Part shown: piece after piece, positions 45,567 to 54,800 of the stretch
Layout of the letters: each line of letters begins with the position of its first letter
How positions within the stretch are numbered: position 1 is the stretch's first letter
Assembly: GCF_006965485.1 (NCBI RefSeq)
Contig: NZ_CP041360.1
Location: 6,428,501 to 6,492,500, forward strand
From: Spirosoma sp. KCTC 42546
GTDB taxonomy: Bacteria > Bacteroidota > Bacteroidia > Cytophagales > Spirosomataceae
Length of the DNA: 64,000 nt
Reading direction: 5' to 3'
The notes under the pieces: generated by a model
Seen by the model: only the letters and a program-made list of their open reading frames with translations
What the model was told of the DNA's origin: nothing
Database searches by the model: none
Made by a program: the position numbers and the translations under genes

Positions 45567-47810
45567 CTAAACGTACATCGGAAGGGAAATAACAAATGTC
45601 GTCCCTTCTCCTTCCTGACTTTCCACCGTCAGGCTTCCTGCGTGTCCCTTAGTGATAATGTCATAACTCAATGACAAGCCTAGCCCCGTTCCTTCACCCG
45701 TGGGCTTGGTGGTAAAAAAGGGCTGAAAAATCTTGGCTTTGACCGATTCGGGCATGCCCATGCCGTTGTCGCTGACACGGATTTCGATCCGGGGGGCGTC
45801 CACTCCCGTGACACGTGCGCCTATCACGCCCGTTCCCATCACACGCGCTCCCATGATATTCGTTCCCACGACACCCGCGCCCGTTCCCAGCCCGTTGGAC
45901 TGGGCTATAGATGTGCCCCCTTCAGGGTGGTTCGACGGTTCGACTTTTTGGCGGATGAGTTGGGTGCTGATGATTAGTGTGGACTGGTAGTCAGGTGGGG
46001 CAGCTTTCTGTTTTTCTTTAACGGCGTAAAAGGCGTTGTTGTAGAGGTTCAGCAACACCCGCCCGATCTCTTGTGGCAAAACTTCTATTCGAGGTAAGTC
46101 CGGGTCGAAATCCGTTTTCAGTTCGAAGGTCAACTCTTTGTCTTTACCCCGCAAACTCTGGTAGGCAACCTTGAGGTATTCATCGGCCAGGGCGTTGAGG
46201 TTGGTGAGTTGCTTATTCCCGGTTTCGGTACGGGCGTGTTCTAACATGCCGCGTACAATGGCCGAGGCACGACCGCCGTGATGCGCGATTTTCTGAAGGT
46301 TTTGTTTCAAGTCGACCAGGATTTCAGTTTCCAGTTCGGTGTCTCGGTCGGGTTTTAGTTGTTCCTCTTCGAGTTCAGTGACTAGCTCGGCACTCACTTC
46401 CGAGAAGTTGTTAACGAAGTTGAGGGGATTCTGAATCTCGTGGGCGATGCCTGCCGTTAACTCCCCTAGGCTGGCCATCTTCTCTTTTTGGATGAGTTGG
46501 GTTTGGGTGGCTCTGAGTTCTGTAAGGGCGTTTTCGGCTTTGGTACGTTGGGTATTGATTTCCTCTTTTTGCCGCTGCAAAACGAGATTGGCTTTTTGTT
46601 TCTGAGCATACCCATACACAATGAGGCTCAGCAAAGTCAGCAGCAATCCAACGCCACCCAGCAGATAGGTTCGTTGCTGTTTCTGCTGTTGGAGCTGGAC
46701 GGCTGATAGCTGCTGCTCATAGCGGAGGGCCGTTTCTTTTTTGTCGAAATCATATTGAAGAGTGGCTGCCGCAATATTGCCGGTGTTTTGCTGGTTGATG
46801 ATCAGCTCTTTGGTTTTGATAAAGTCCTGATAACTGGCTAAAGCGGCCTGTGGATCACCCAGTGCGTCCTGGATCTGACTCTGGGTTTGATAGGCTCGAT
46901 ATAAGGCTATTAAATCGCCCCGTTCTTTGGCCAGCACTACGGCACTGTCGGCATAGGCGTTGGCTTTTTGTAACGTATGAGCTTTATCATTTCTTAGTAG
47001 CGTCGTTAAGAAGGTGGAGTTGCTGTCAATAGCAATTTTTAAATACAGTTTACCAAGGTTGTTATAACTTCTTACTAATATTTGTTTATTTCTATTGGCT
47101 TTACTCAGCTTCAGCCCTCTTTGCAGATAGGTGAGCGCTTTGGGATAATCGGCTAAGTTGAGATAGGCCTGTCCCACGTTGTCGAAGTTGTATTCACTGG
47201 CCGGACCTTGAACCCTGCTTAGTTTCAACGATTTTAGCTGGTAGTCCAGCGCTTTGGCATACTTACCTTGCTCGCTGTATACTTCACCTATAAGATTTAA
47301 CCAAAGTACCACTCCGCTTTTATTTCCTAATTCCTCATGACCTTTCAGGGCTTTTTCATAATAGGTTAAGGCCTGCGGATAATTGGCCAGGTTAGAATAA
47401 AGGTAACCTATATTGCCTTTTATGCCAACAATCTGGCTTTTATCTTTTATTTCTTCCGCTATTTTCAAGCCACTCAAGTAAGCCGTCAGGGCTGGAGGAT
47501 TATCAGACTTAATTGCGTAAATATTTCCAAGAACTTTATACGCGACTACCATGCCTTTTTTCCACATCAACTGCCTGGCCAGCGTCAAGGCTTGATTAGC
47601 ATAGTTGATACTTTCGTTAAAGTTACTGTTACTATAACCATAATAAGCATAGCTTATATCGATGAGGAGATTGACGCGATTGGTGTCGGGTTTGGCACGG
47701 GGCAATTCGGCCAGTAGCGAATCCAGCAGAGCTTGGCCTGCTTTGGGTTGGGCAAAGGCGGGAGCTACGGTTATAGTGCATAGCAGGCAAATCAGTTCAA
47801 GTCGGGACAT
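45567..47810 (-). CDS. TPR sensor histidine kinase
   Basis: 747 residues. Signal sequence (MSRLELICLLCTITVAPAFAQ), then about six TPR units (YPQALTYYEKALKGHEELGN, YAKALDYQLKSLKLSR) in the periplasm, one transmembrane helix (YLLGGVGLLLTLLSLIVYGYA), coiled coil, HisKA H-box AHEIQNPLNF (His457) and HATPase. The ATP-binding domain has an N-box (NLYNNAFYAV), G1 (VSDNGMGM) and G2 (GTGLGLSLS). Between N-box and G1 is an unusual Gly-rich pentapeptide insert (about 640-670). No receiver domain is present. The upstream HTH protein could be a partner but lacks a receiver, so the response regulator is not in view. Confidence 0.92.
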   Translation of the reverse strand: MSRLELICLLCTITVAPAFAQPKAGQALLDSLLAELPRAKPDTNRVNLLIDISYAYYGYSNSNFNESINYANQALTLARQLMWKKGMVVAYKVLGNIYAIKSDNPPALTAYLSGLKIAEEIKDKSQIVGIKGNIGYLYSNLANYPQALTYYEKALKGHEELGNKSGVVLWLNLIGEVYSEQGKYAKALDYQLKSLKLSRVQGPASEYNFDNVGQAYLNLADYPKALTYLQRGLKLSKANRNKQILVRSYNNLGKLYLKIAIDSNSTFLTTLLRNDKAHTLQKANAYADSAVVLAKERGDLIALYRAYQTQSQIQDALGDPQAALASYQDFIKTKELIINQQNTGNIAAATLQYDFDKKETALRYEQQLSAVQLQQQKQQRTYLLGGVGLLLTLLSLIVYGYAQKQKANLVLQRQKEEINTQRTKAENALTELRATQTQLIQKEKMASLGELTAGIAHEIQNPLNFVNNFSEVSAELVTELEEEQLKPDRDTELETEILVDLKQNLQKIAHHGGRASAIVRGMLEHARTETGNKQLTNLNALADEYLKVAYQSLRGKDKELTFELKTDFDPDLPRIEVLPQEIGRVLLNLYNNAFYAVKEKQKAAPPDYQSTLIISTQLIRQKVEPSNHPEGGTSIAQSNGLGTGAGVVGTNIMGARVMGTGVIGARVTGVDAPRIEIRVSDNGMGMPESVKAKIFQPFFTTKPTGEGTGLGLSLSYDIITKGHAGSLTVESQEGEGTTFVISLPMYV
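45811..45885. repeat. Five-copy 15-bp in-frame minisatellite inside the kinase gene
   Basis: Degenerate 15-base units (ACGCCCGTTCCCATC, ACACGCGCTCCCATG, ATATTCGTTCCCACG and others) encode a pentapeptide pattern of the GARVM/GTGVI type within the histidine kinase ATP-binding domain. Unit length keeps the frame, so copy number could vary without killing the gene. Confidence 0.8.
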
Positions 47811-47896
47811 GGGTGGAGGTTACGTTACAGGAAGTGATCTGGCCTTTTTGAATCGAGTGCTTTAGTTGGGCAAAGATGGGTTCCTCACGACCGATG

Positions 47897-47924
47897 CCCT
47901 GTCAGATTGGGGGCAGATGTCGTC
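47897..47924 (-). promoter_or_regulatory. Shared GACGACATCTGCCCC motif, copy 2 (upstream of the histidine kinase)
   Basis: Minus-strand GACGACATCTGCCCCCAATC followed by TGACAGGG, identical to copy 1 across the 28-base core. It lies 87-114 bp before the kinase start and about 40 bp after the end of the HTH gene. It may be an operator or a retained downstream tail of an AraC-type gene. Confidence 0.45.
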
Positions 47925-47965
47925 GGATTTGGGGCATTCTGGCAATGGAAATGAAAAAGTGCGAA

Positions 47966-48376
47966 TCAGGCCTTTGTCACGCAACTGGCCATGAATTCGG
48001 TCGGCGTTTGCTGGTAGAATTCATTAAAGACAGTCGTGAAATGAGAAGGTGTGTTGAAACCAACCAGGTAAGCCGTTTCGGCCACGGTATAGCCCGCACC
48101 CAGCAACTTGACGGCTTTCTGTAGGCGAAACTGGCGGATCAGCTCGGTTGGCGAGCTTTGAATCCGGTGCTTCAACTGGCGATACAGCGTTTTTCGATTT
48201 ATACCCAGTTGGTCGGCCAGCCAGGCAACATTGACCGAGGGATCTTCCAGATTTCGCTCAAGCAGGCCATAAATCCGCTTGAGAAAAGCCGTTGGGCTTC
48301 GGCTAGGTGGCATACGGCCAGCAGCCATCACCAACGACGGGCGATCGTGATGGCCAGTTTTCAGTCGACGAATCAT
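47966..48376 (-). CDS. Orphan AraC-type HTH DNA-binding protein (HTCS C-terminus-like)
   Basis: 136 residues. Nearly all of it is an AraC double HTH: WLADQLGINRKTLYRQLKHR then VAETAYLVGFNTPSHFTTVF, ending QQTPTEFMASCVTKA. It is closely similar to the last 100 residues of the HTCS at 51855 but lacks receiver, kinase and sensor parts. It starts 14 bp after the stop of the FKBP gene. It could be an independent regulator or the surviving 3' part of a broken HTCS. A clean ATG and open frame favour the first; the shared 3' tail favours common descent. Confidence 0.75.
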   Translation of the reverse strand: MIRRLKTGHHDRPSLVMAAGRMPPSRSPTAFLKRIYGLLERNLEDPSVNVAWLADQLGINRKTLYRQLKHRIQSSPTELIRQFRLQKAVKLLGAGYTVAETAYLVGFNTPSHFTTVFNEFYQQTPTEFMASCVTKA

Positions 48377-48390
48377 TTTTGTAAACTGAG

Positions 48391-49440
48391 TTAGTTGGTG
48401 GCCGGTTTTACGTCAAGCAAGTCCACCTCAAAAACAAGGGTACTGTTGGGGTAAAACCAAGAACTATTCGTCGCTATATTGTAGGCGTACAAAGACGGAA
48501 TAACCAGCTTGATTTTGCTCCCAACCCGGCACAAGGGTAGGCCAAGCTGGAACCCTTTGATTAATTTGGAGAGTGGATACGTGGCAGGCTTGTCGAGTTG
48601 CTGCATAAACAAAGCCTTGTTATGAAACAGATACCCATTAAGGAACACGACAATAGAATCTGTCAGGCTGACCTGTTTGCCCGTGCCTTCCCGCATGATG
48701 GCGTAATATATACCGTCTTTATAGGTAAGCTTTTCTGATTTACTTTCGGCAACAGCGTTCTCAATCTGCTTCGTTTCCCGCTTGTACTGCTCATCGCTGT
48801 CAACGTAAGCATCCTTGAAGGTAATTACGGGTGCTGGCATAGCGGTACTCAACAGATTTTTCCAGCTACGATTGGTCCGCCGGAGCCATACCTCTGTGAA
48901 TCGGGCTACTGAATCCGTTTCGTCGTTACCTGAAGCAAAGGTGGCTGGTTTTTTAAGGGTAGTGCGTTGTCCGTTAAGCAGGCAACTACCAATTAGTTTC
49001 CACTTATTCTCGTCCGGTAGAAACAGGTAGCCTGAGTACAGCATTTTTTTGTCAGTCGTGTCAGAAAGGGCTACTATCAGCATGAGTTGATAGGTAGTAT
49101 TGGGCTTCCAGGCGAAATTCCAGGATAGTTCTCCCCGGCCTGATTCCTGTACATTGATTCCTTTGGCTACAACCTGCGCGCCAACCGGAAAGCTAAAGGA
49201 AACGTTTTTCTGTTGACCGCTGCCCTTTAATGAGAGAGTGCCTAAGGTGGATCGAAGGCCAACTTCAAGAGGTTTGCGACTCTGAAAACCGCCAACTGAT
49301 ACTTTTGCCAGTAAATGGCTAATTTCAACACTGTCTGGCTGGGGATACTCAGTCACTGACGGGTTGGGCTGCGATTGGGCCACCAATTCTGTAGTTAGAA
49401 AGGTGAGCAGACAGAGGGTAGCGAGTGTAAATGATTTCAT
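48391..49440 (-). CDS. Exported DUF3472-FKBP-type peptidyl-prolyl isomerase-like protein
   Basis: 349 residues from ATG 49440, chosen for the signal peptide MKSFTLATLCLLTFLTTELV ending AQS; the longer frame to 49608 overlaps a gene fragment. N-terminal half resembles DUF3472 (ELSWNFAWKPNTTYQLML, YSGYLFLPDENKWKLIGS). C-terminal half is FKBP-like: IMREGTGKQVSLTDSIVVFL, IKGFQLGLPLCRVGSKIKLV, IPSLYAYN and FEVDLLDVKPA. FKBPs catalyse prolyl isomerisation of exported proteins. Catalytic aromatic residues were not checked in detail. The 14-bp gap to the next gene suggests an operon. Confidence 0.8.
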   Translation of the reverse strand: MKSFTLATLCLLTFLTTELVAQSQPNPSVTEYPQPDSVEISHLLAKVSVGGFQSRKPLEVGLRSTLGTLSLKGSGQQKNVSFSFPVGAQVVAKGINVQESGRGELSWNFAWKPNTTYQLMLIVALSDTTDKKMLYSGYLFLPDENKWKLIGSCLLNGQRTTLKKPATFASGNDETDSVARFTEVWLRRTNRSWKNLLSTAMPAPVITFKDAYVDSDEQYKRETKQIENAVAESKSEKLTYKDGIYYAIMREGTGKQVSLTDSIVVFLNGYLFHNKALFMQQLDKPATYPLSKLIKGFQLGLPLCRVGSKIKLVIPSLYAYNIATNSSWFYPNSTLVFEVDLLDVKPATN

Positions 49441-49561
49441 TGGGTTTGTGGCCACAATGGTCAGCACTAAACTGGTCTGCCTGATTAATCGGGGAATGAA
49501 CATGGTGATTTGGGAATAACTAGTGATTTGAGGGTAAGAGGATGCGAAATGAGCGCCGACG

Positions 49562-49616
49562 CTATTGATTGGGCTTAACGACCCAATTTCCGAGGCCAGG
49601 ACAGGCACTTAGTGGC
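49562..49616 (-). pseudogene. 3' remnant of a small-lipoprotein gene
   Basis: Minus strand just after the M13 peptidase stop reads, in another frame, LSACPGLGNWVVKPNQ then TAG. This matches the GLGHWVIKPNN end of the lipoprotein at 45248. There is no start or upstream domain, so it is a fragment left by duplication or recombination. Confidence 0.6.
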
Positions 49617-51719
49617 TTACCAGACCTTGATCCGCTGATCGGGGGCCTTATACATGGTCTGGCCCGGTTGCACATTGAAGGCTTTGTACCACGCATCAAT
49701 GTTGCTCAGCGGGCCATTGCAGCGGTATTGAGTGGGTGCGTGGGGGTCGACCAGTATCTGCTGAGCCTGGGTTTCGGGTAGTATATTTCTACGCCAAACC
49801 TGCGCCCATGACAAAAAGAACCGCTGGTCGGGGGTGAATCCGTCAATCTCGGTTTTACCTTGACCCTGTTTGGTTTTCTTAAACGCATCATAGGCAATGG
49901 CCAAACCACCAAGGTCGGCGAGGTTTTCGCCCAGTGTCAGTTGCCCATTCACTTTCAGCGAATCCAGTACCTTAAATCCAAAGAACTGCTCTTTCACTTT
50001 ATCGGCGCGTTGCTTGAAATTGGTCGCATCGTCTGTTGTCCACCAGTCGCGCAGGGTTCCGTCGGCATCATATTGGCGGCCCTGATCGTCGAAGCCGTGG
50101 GTCATTTCGTGGCCAATTACAGCACAAATACCGCCGTAGTTAATGGCATCGTCGGCTTCGGCATCGAAGAATGGGAACTGCAAAATAGCCGCCGGGAATG
50201 CAATCTCATTTTTTACCGGGTTGTAGTAGGCGTTTACCGTGGGTGGAGTCATGCCCCATTCCGTTCTGTCAACTGCCTTCCCAAATCGGTTAAAATTGTC
50301 TTTATACCACCACTTATCGGCGGCCTTCATATTGCCGTAGAAATCGTCGCGCCGGATGGTTACACCGTCGTAGTTTTTCCATTTATCGGGGTAGCCAATC
50401 TTGCGTTTGAATGAGGTGAGTTTGGTCAGTGCACGTTTTTTGGTGTCAATGCTCATCCAGTCGAGTGCGTTGATGTGCTCTTTAAATGACGCTTCGAGAT
50501 TATCGATCAGGACAAGAATTCGTTGTTTGGCTTGCGGCTTAAAGTACTGCTGTACATAGAGTTGGCCTAATAAGTCACCCAATGATCCGTCGATCAGCAT
50601 ACTCATGCGCTGCCAGCGGGGCGTTAGTTCTTTCTGTCCCGACAGCACTTTGTTGAATGCAAAGTTTTGGTTCACAAACGAATTGCTCAGATATGGAGCT
50701 GCGTTTTTAAGCAGATTCCAGCGCATATACGTTTTCATATCCTCAACCGACGTAGCGGTCAGCAAACTATCCATAGAGCGGTAGAACGCAGGGTTTTGTA
50801 CGAGCACCGTGTCTTGTCCATGAATACCCATTTTAGGCATCAAGTCACTCCAGTTTATACCGGGAGTCTGCTTCGAGAAATCGGCCACCGTCAGTTTGTT
50901 ATACGTTTTGATTGGATCACGCAATTCCACTCGGGCCATTTGCGCGTTGGCCAGTGCCGTTTCAAGCCGCATAATCAGGTCAGCGTTTTGCGAAGCCTTG
51001 CTGGGTTGCTCGCCAATCAGGCCAAATAGTTTAGTCAGGTAATCGCGGTAGGCCTCCCGGACTTTCTGGCTACGCGGGTCGTTTTTGAGGTAATAATCAC
51101 GGTCGGGCAGCGTAGTACCTCCCTGAACAAATTGACCTATATATTTGGTGACGTTTCGGCTATCCTGGTCCACAAAAAAAGGAAATAGCATACTGTTACC
51201 CTGAGTGCGCTGGTAGGCAATTTCGTTCAGTACATCCGCTTTGCTATGCACCTGTTCTACGCGGGCAAGATCGGCCTTGATTGGATCGAAGCCTTTTTGC
51301 TCAATAGCGATACTATCCATCCCGCTGGCGTAGAAATCGCCTACCATCTGGTATAACCGTCCTTTTTTGGTGTTTTGAGTAGCCTCTTCGAGCAGTGACT
51401 TCATGGCATCGAGGCTTTTCTCACGTAAGACGTTGAGGCTACCCCAACTGGTTTTTGAAGCCGGTATGAGGTTTTTCTTTAACCATTCGCCGTTGGCATA
51501 CTGGTAAAAATCATCGCCGGGTTTCACGGCGAGGTTCATATTCTGCCGGTTGATGAAGGGCGTTTTTGGTACTGGGGGTTTAGGGTCAGGTCGGATTGCG
51601 TTTGGCTGGGATACGCTTGGCTGGGGCAGTGGTTTAGCTAGTTTGCCTGGTGGGGGCGTAGCGGCCATCAGGCAACTCATTAACATGACCGAAGTAAGGA
51701 ACGTAAGTTGTTTGTTCAT
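49617..51719 (-). CDS. M13-family (neprilysin/PepO-like) zinc metallopeptidase
   Basis: 700 residues. Signal peptide MNKQLTFLTSVMLMSCLMAA, Pro-rich linker, N-terminal M13 region (FYQYANGEWLKKNLIPASKT). Catalytic motif HEMTH (537-541) supplies two zinc His and Glu. GENLADLGG (Glu598 third ligand) follows, as do the family ends NPVKNEIAFPAAILQ and CNGPLSNIDAWYKAFNV. Normal length for PepO-like enzymes. It cleaves peptides in periplasm or outside. It lies downstream of the HTCS with the shared GACGACATC motif in between. Confidence 0.95.
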   Translation of the reverse strand: MNKQLTFLTSVMLMSCLMAATPPPGKLAKPLPQPSVSQPNAIRPDPKPPVPKTPFINRQNMNLAVKPGDDFYQYANGEWLKKNLIPASKTSWGSLNVLREKSLDAMKSLLEEATQNTKKGRLYQMVGDFYASGMDSIAIEQKGFDPIKADLARVEQVHSKADVLNEIAYQRTQGNSMLFPFFVDQDSRNVTKYIGQFVQGGTTLPDRDYYLKNDPRSQKVREAYRDYLTKLFGLIGEQPSKASQNADLIMRLETALANAQMARVELRDPIKTYNKLTVADFSKQTPGINWSDLMPKMGIHGQDTVLVQNPAFYRSMDSLLTATSVEDMKTYMRWNLLKNAAPYLSNSFVNQNFAFNKVLSGQKELTPRWQRMSMLIDGSLGDLLGQLYVQQYFKPQAKQRILVLIDNLEASFKEHINALDWMSIDTKKRALTKLTSFKRKIGYPDKWKNYDGVTIRRDDFYGNMKAADKWWYKDNFNRFGKAVDRTEWGMTPPTVNAYYNPVKNEIAFPAAILQFPFFDAEADDAINYGGICAVIGHEMTHGFDDQGRQYDADGTLRDWWTTDDATNFKQRADKVKEQFFGFKVLDSLKVNGQLTLGENLADLGGLAIAYDAFKKTKQGQGKTEIDGFTPDQRFFLSWAQVWRRNILPETQAQQILVDPHAPTQYRCNGPLSNIDAWYKAFNVQPGQTMYKAPDQRIKVW

Positions 51720-51782
51720 TGGAAAATCTGGAATGAGTCGGCAAGTTTTGCCAGCTCAAAAGTCTCTCAATATCTGCGGATC

Positions 51783-51810
51783 CCCTGTCAGATTGGGGGC
51801 AGATGTCGTC
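51783..51810 (-). promoter_or_regulatory. Shared GACGACATCTGCCCC motif, copy 1 (upstream of the M13 peptidase)
   Basis: Minus-strand GACGACATCTGCCCCCAATC then TGACAGGG, 64-91 bp before the M13 start and about 45 bp past the HTCS stop. Same relation to an AraC-type gene end as copies 2 and 3. Either an operator for an AraC-type regulator or part of a duplicated 3' tail. Confidence 0.45.
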
Positions 51811-51854
51811 AGATTCGGGGCATTTTAGGCGCAGAAAGGGGAAAAATGCAGAAA

Positions 51855-54800
51855 TTAGGCGTTTTTCACGCGGCTGGCCATGAATTCGGAAGGCGTTTGC
51901 TGGTAGAACTCTTTAAACACAATGGTGAAATGAGAGGGTGAATTGAAGCCGACCAAATCGGCGGTTTCGGCTACATTATTCCCCAATCCCAGCAATTCGG
52001 TCGCTTTCCGAAGTCGATACTGACGAATCAGATCGGCGGGGGATAATTGGATGAGTTGCTGCACTTTTCGGTACAGCGTCTTTCGGTTCATGGCCAGTTG
52101 GTCGGCCAGCCAGTCGACACTGATCGAGGGATCGTCCAGATGCTGTTCCAACAGGGCATAAATCCGCAACAGAAACGGATCGGCTACCACTTCCTGGGCT
52201 TTTACATTGGACACGGGGCTACTGACAGGCAAAGCAAACTGCTGCCGATAGTGCTCACCCAGTTTCTGCTGACGGGAAACCAGATTACGCAGGCGTAGAT
52301 GCAGTTCGTCCAGACTAAAGGGCTTGGACAGGTAATCATCGGCTCCCTGCTGTAGCCCGTCAATCCGGCTCTGGGGGGCCGTTTTAGCCGTTAACATCAC
52401 GACCGCAATATGGTCGGTATCGGCATGGCTCTTGATCAGGCGGGTGAGTTCAATCCCATCCCGTCGGGGCATCATCACATCGGTCAGCACCATATCGGGT
52501 AGTTCGGTTTGAACGAGCGCCCAGCCAGCTTCTCCATCTACTGCCTGGAGCACATGGTACAACGATGCCAGCTCCCCCATCAGGAATTCCCGCAACTCGT
52601 CATTATCTTCTACGATCAGAATACTCGGAAGCGAAGTCCCCGCCACAGAAAGCGAACTACTAAGCCGGGGGGCCAGTGACGTTCGTTGATCGAGGGTCTC
52701 AAGTTTAGGGGCTACCAACCTAATTTTAGGGTTCTCGCTCGTTGCTGCCGATACAGGCTGCACAGGAAGTAGCAGGTGAAACGTAGTTCCCACTGTCAAC
52801 TGACTCTCTACGGTAATGGAGCCACCCAGTAAGCCAACGAGCTCGTGAACCAGTGCCAGCCCAATACCTGTACCTTCATAAGCGCGGGTACTGGAGGTAT
52901 CGGCCTGATAAAATCGGTCGAAAATATGGGGAAGCGGCTCTGGCGCAATCCCGATCCCCGAATCGACCAGCCGGATAGCCAGCGTATTCATCTCACTGCC
53001 TGTCCAAACGGGCGTACCCGTAAGCGTTACCTGGCCACCGTCGTCGGTGAACTTGAGCGCATTCGACAACAGATTGGTCAGAATTTTTTCCCACTTATCG
53101 GCATCGAATACGTACTCCTGAGCCGGTAAACCAGCCACCTCACACGTGAGGGTTACCCCTTTTTGCTCCGCCATCCGCTGGAATACGCCAACAATCGGGT
53201 CAATAAACTCCGATACGTTCCCCTGCATAAGCGAAACAGCCATGTAGTTCCCTTCCAGCTTAGACAAGTCTAAAAGCTGGTTGATGAGCCGCAGCAGTTG
53301 CTCGGCATTACGGTGAACCAGCGTCAGCATCGGTCTATCAAACCGATTTTCCTGAAGCAGTTTTTCCACCGGCGATAGAATCAGGGATAAAGGCGTCCGA
53401 AACTCATGGGTAATATTGGAAAAGAAGCGAGTCTTCAGTTCATCGACAGCTTTGAGTTGCTCAGCCTCCCTCCGATTGAGCTCAAGCTCCTGTCGTTGCC
53501 GGAGTCGATTGGTATAAAACCGGATGTAGCCCCAAATAGCCCCTCCGGCCAACAACACATACAGCCCATACGCCCACCAGGTAGCCCACCAGGGAGGCAT
53601 AACGATCACCTGAACCGACGCTTCATTTTTGGTCCAGAATCCACTGCTATTAGCGGCTTTTACCCGAAAAGTGTAGGTGCCTGGCGCCAGACTGGTATAG
53701 GTAGCTACGCGCCGGTTTCCATTCTGAACCCAGTTCGGATTGACCCCAACGAGTTGGTAGGCATACTGGTTTTGACCGGGCTGCTCATAGGCCAGAGCCG
53801 AAAACCCAATCGACAGCATGGTCTCGTCGTGTTTCAGGCGAATTATGTTGTCAGTGATGACTCGGGGCTTATCCATGACGGTCAGGTCGGTGATATAAAC
53901 CGGGAACGGGCGGGTATCCGTCAGAATTTGATTGGGATTGAATTGAACGATACCGTTCTCGGTCCCAAAAATCAGTTGGTTGGCTTGCCGAAAGACGGCG
54001 TTATGCTTGAAGTCATTACTGGGCAATCCATCCGAAACCTCATAACTATGAATGGCTCGGGTTATGGGGTCAACCTGACAAAGTCCCTCATTGGTACTCA
54101 GCCAGAGTTTGCCCGTCCCATCGCTGGTAATACCGACAATGCTGGTTCCCGGTATGCCCTCTTCGCGAGAGATTACCGAAAAGATACCCGTCCGCCAGTT
54201 AAACCAGTGCAAACCGCCCAGATGGGTACCAATCCAGATGGCACCTTCCTTGTCTTCGTGAATGGACAGCACGTCGTTGGTGGTCAGTTTGCCTTTACCC
54301 CCCGCCATATAGCGAATAAGCTGACCCGTTTTCGGATTCAGCCGACAGATACCCAACCGGTTAACCAATATCCACACCTCTCCGAACTGGCTTACCATAA
54401 GCCCATAAATTGCCTTATCGGGAATGCCGCCCGTATCACCGGGCTTGTATTTATAATAGGTGTACTGATGCGTGCGCGTGTTGAACGAGGCCACACCGCC
54501 ATCCCCCCCGATCCAGAGATTGTCTGCTGGCTTACCATCAAGATACTGAAGATCAATAAATTGGGTCGGGATGTCGGATGGATACCGGGTGTACTGACCA
54601 GATGTCTGATTGAGGTGATATAGCCCGTCGTTAGTACCGAACCAGATGCCATCCGTCCCGTCAGACAGGAAACTAGTTACGGGATTTGTATGGGTTCCAA
54701 CCCATCCCAGCTTGTCCATCTGGATACGGTCGAGCTGCTGCCGATTAGGCGATAGTCGGTAAACAGTGGATAAGTTGCTAAACCAGAGCTGTCCCCGCTT

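Noticed and set aside
53406..54623. A 405-codon open frame on the plus strand within the HTCS gene
   Set aside because: It is antisense to the clearly conserved propeller domains of the HTCS, has no recognisable motif, and low stop frequency on the opposite strand explains it.
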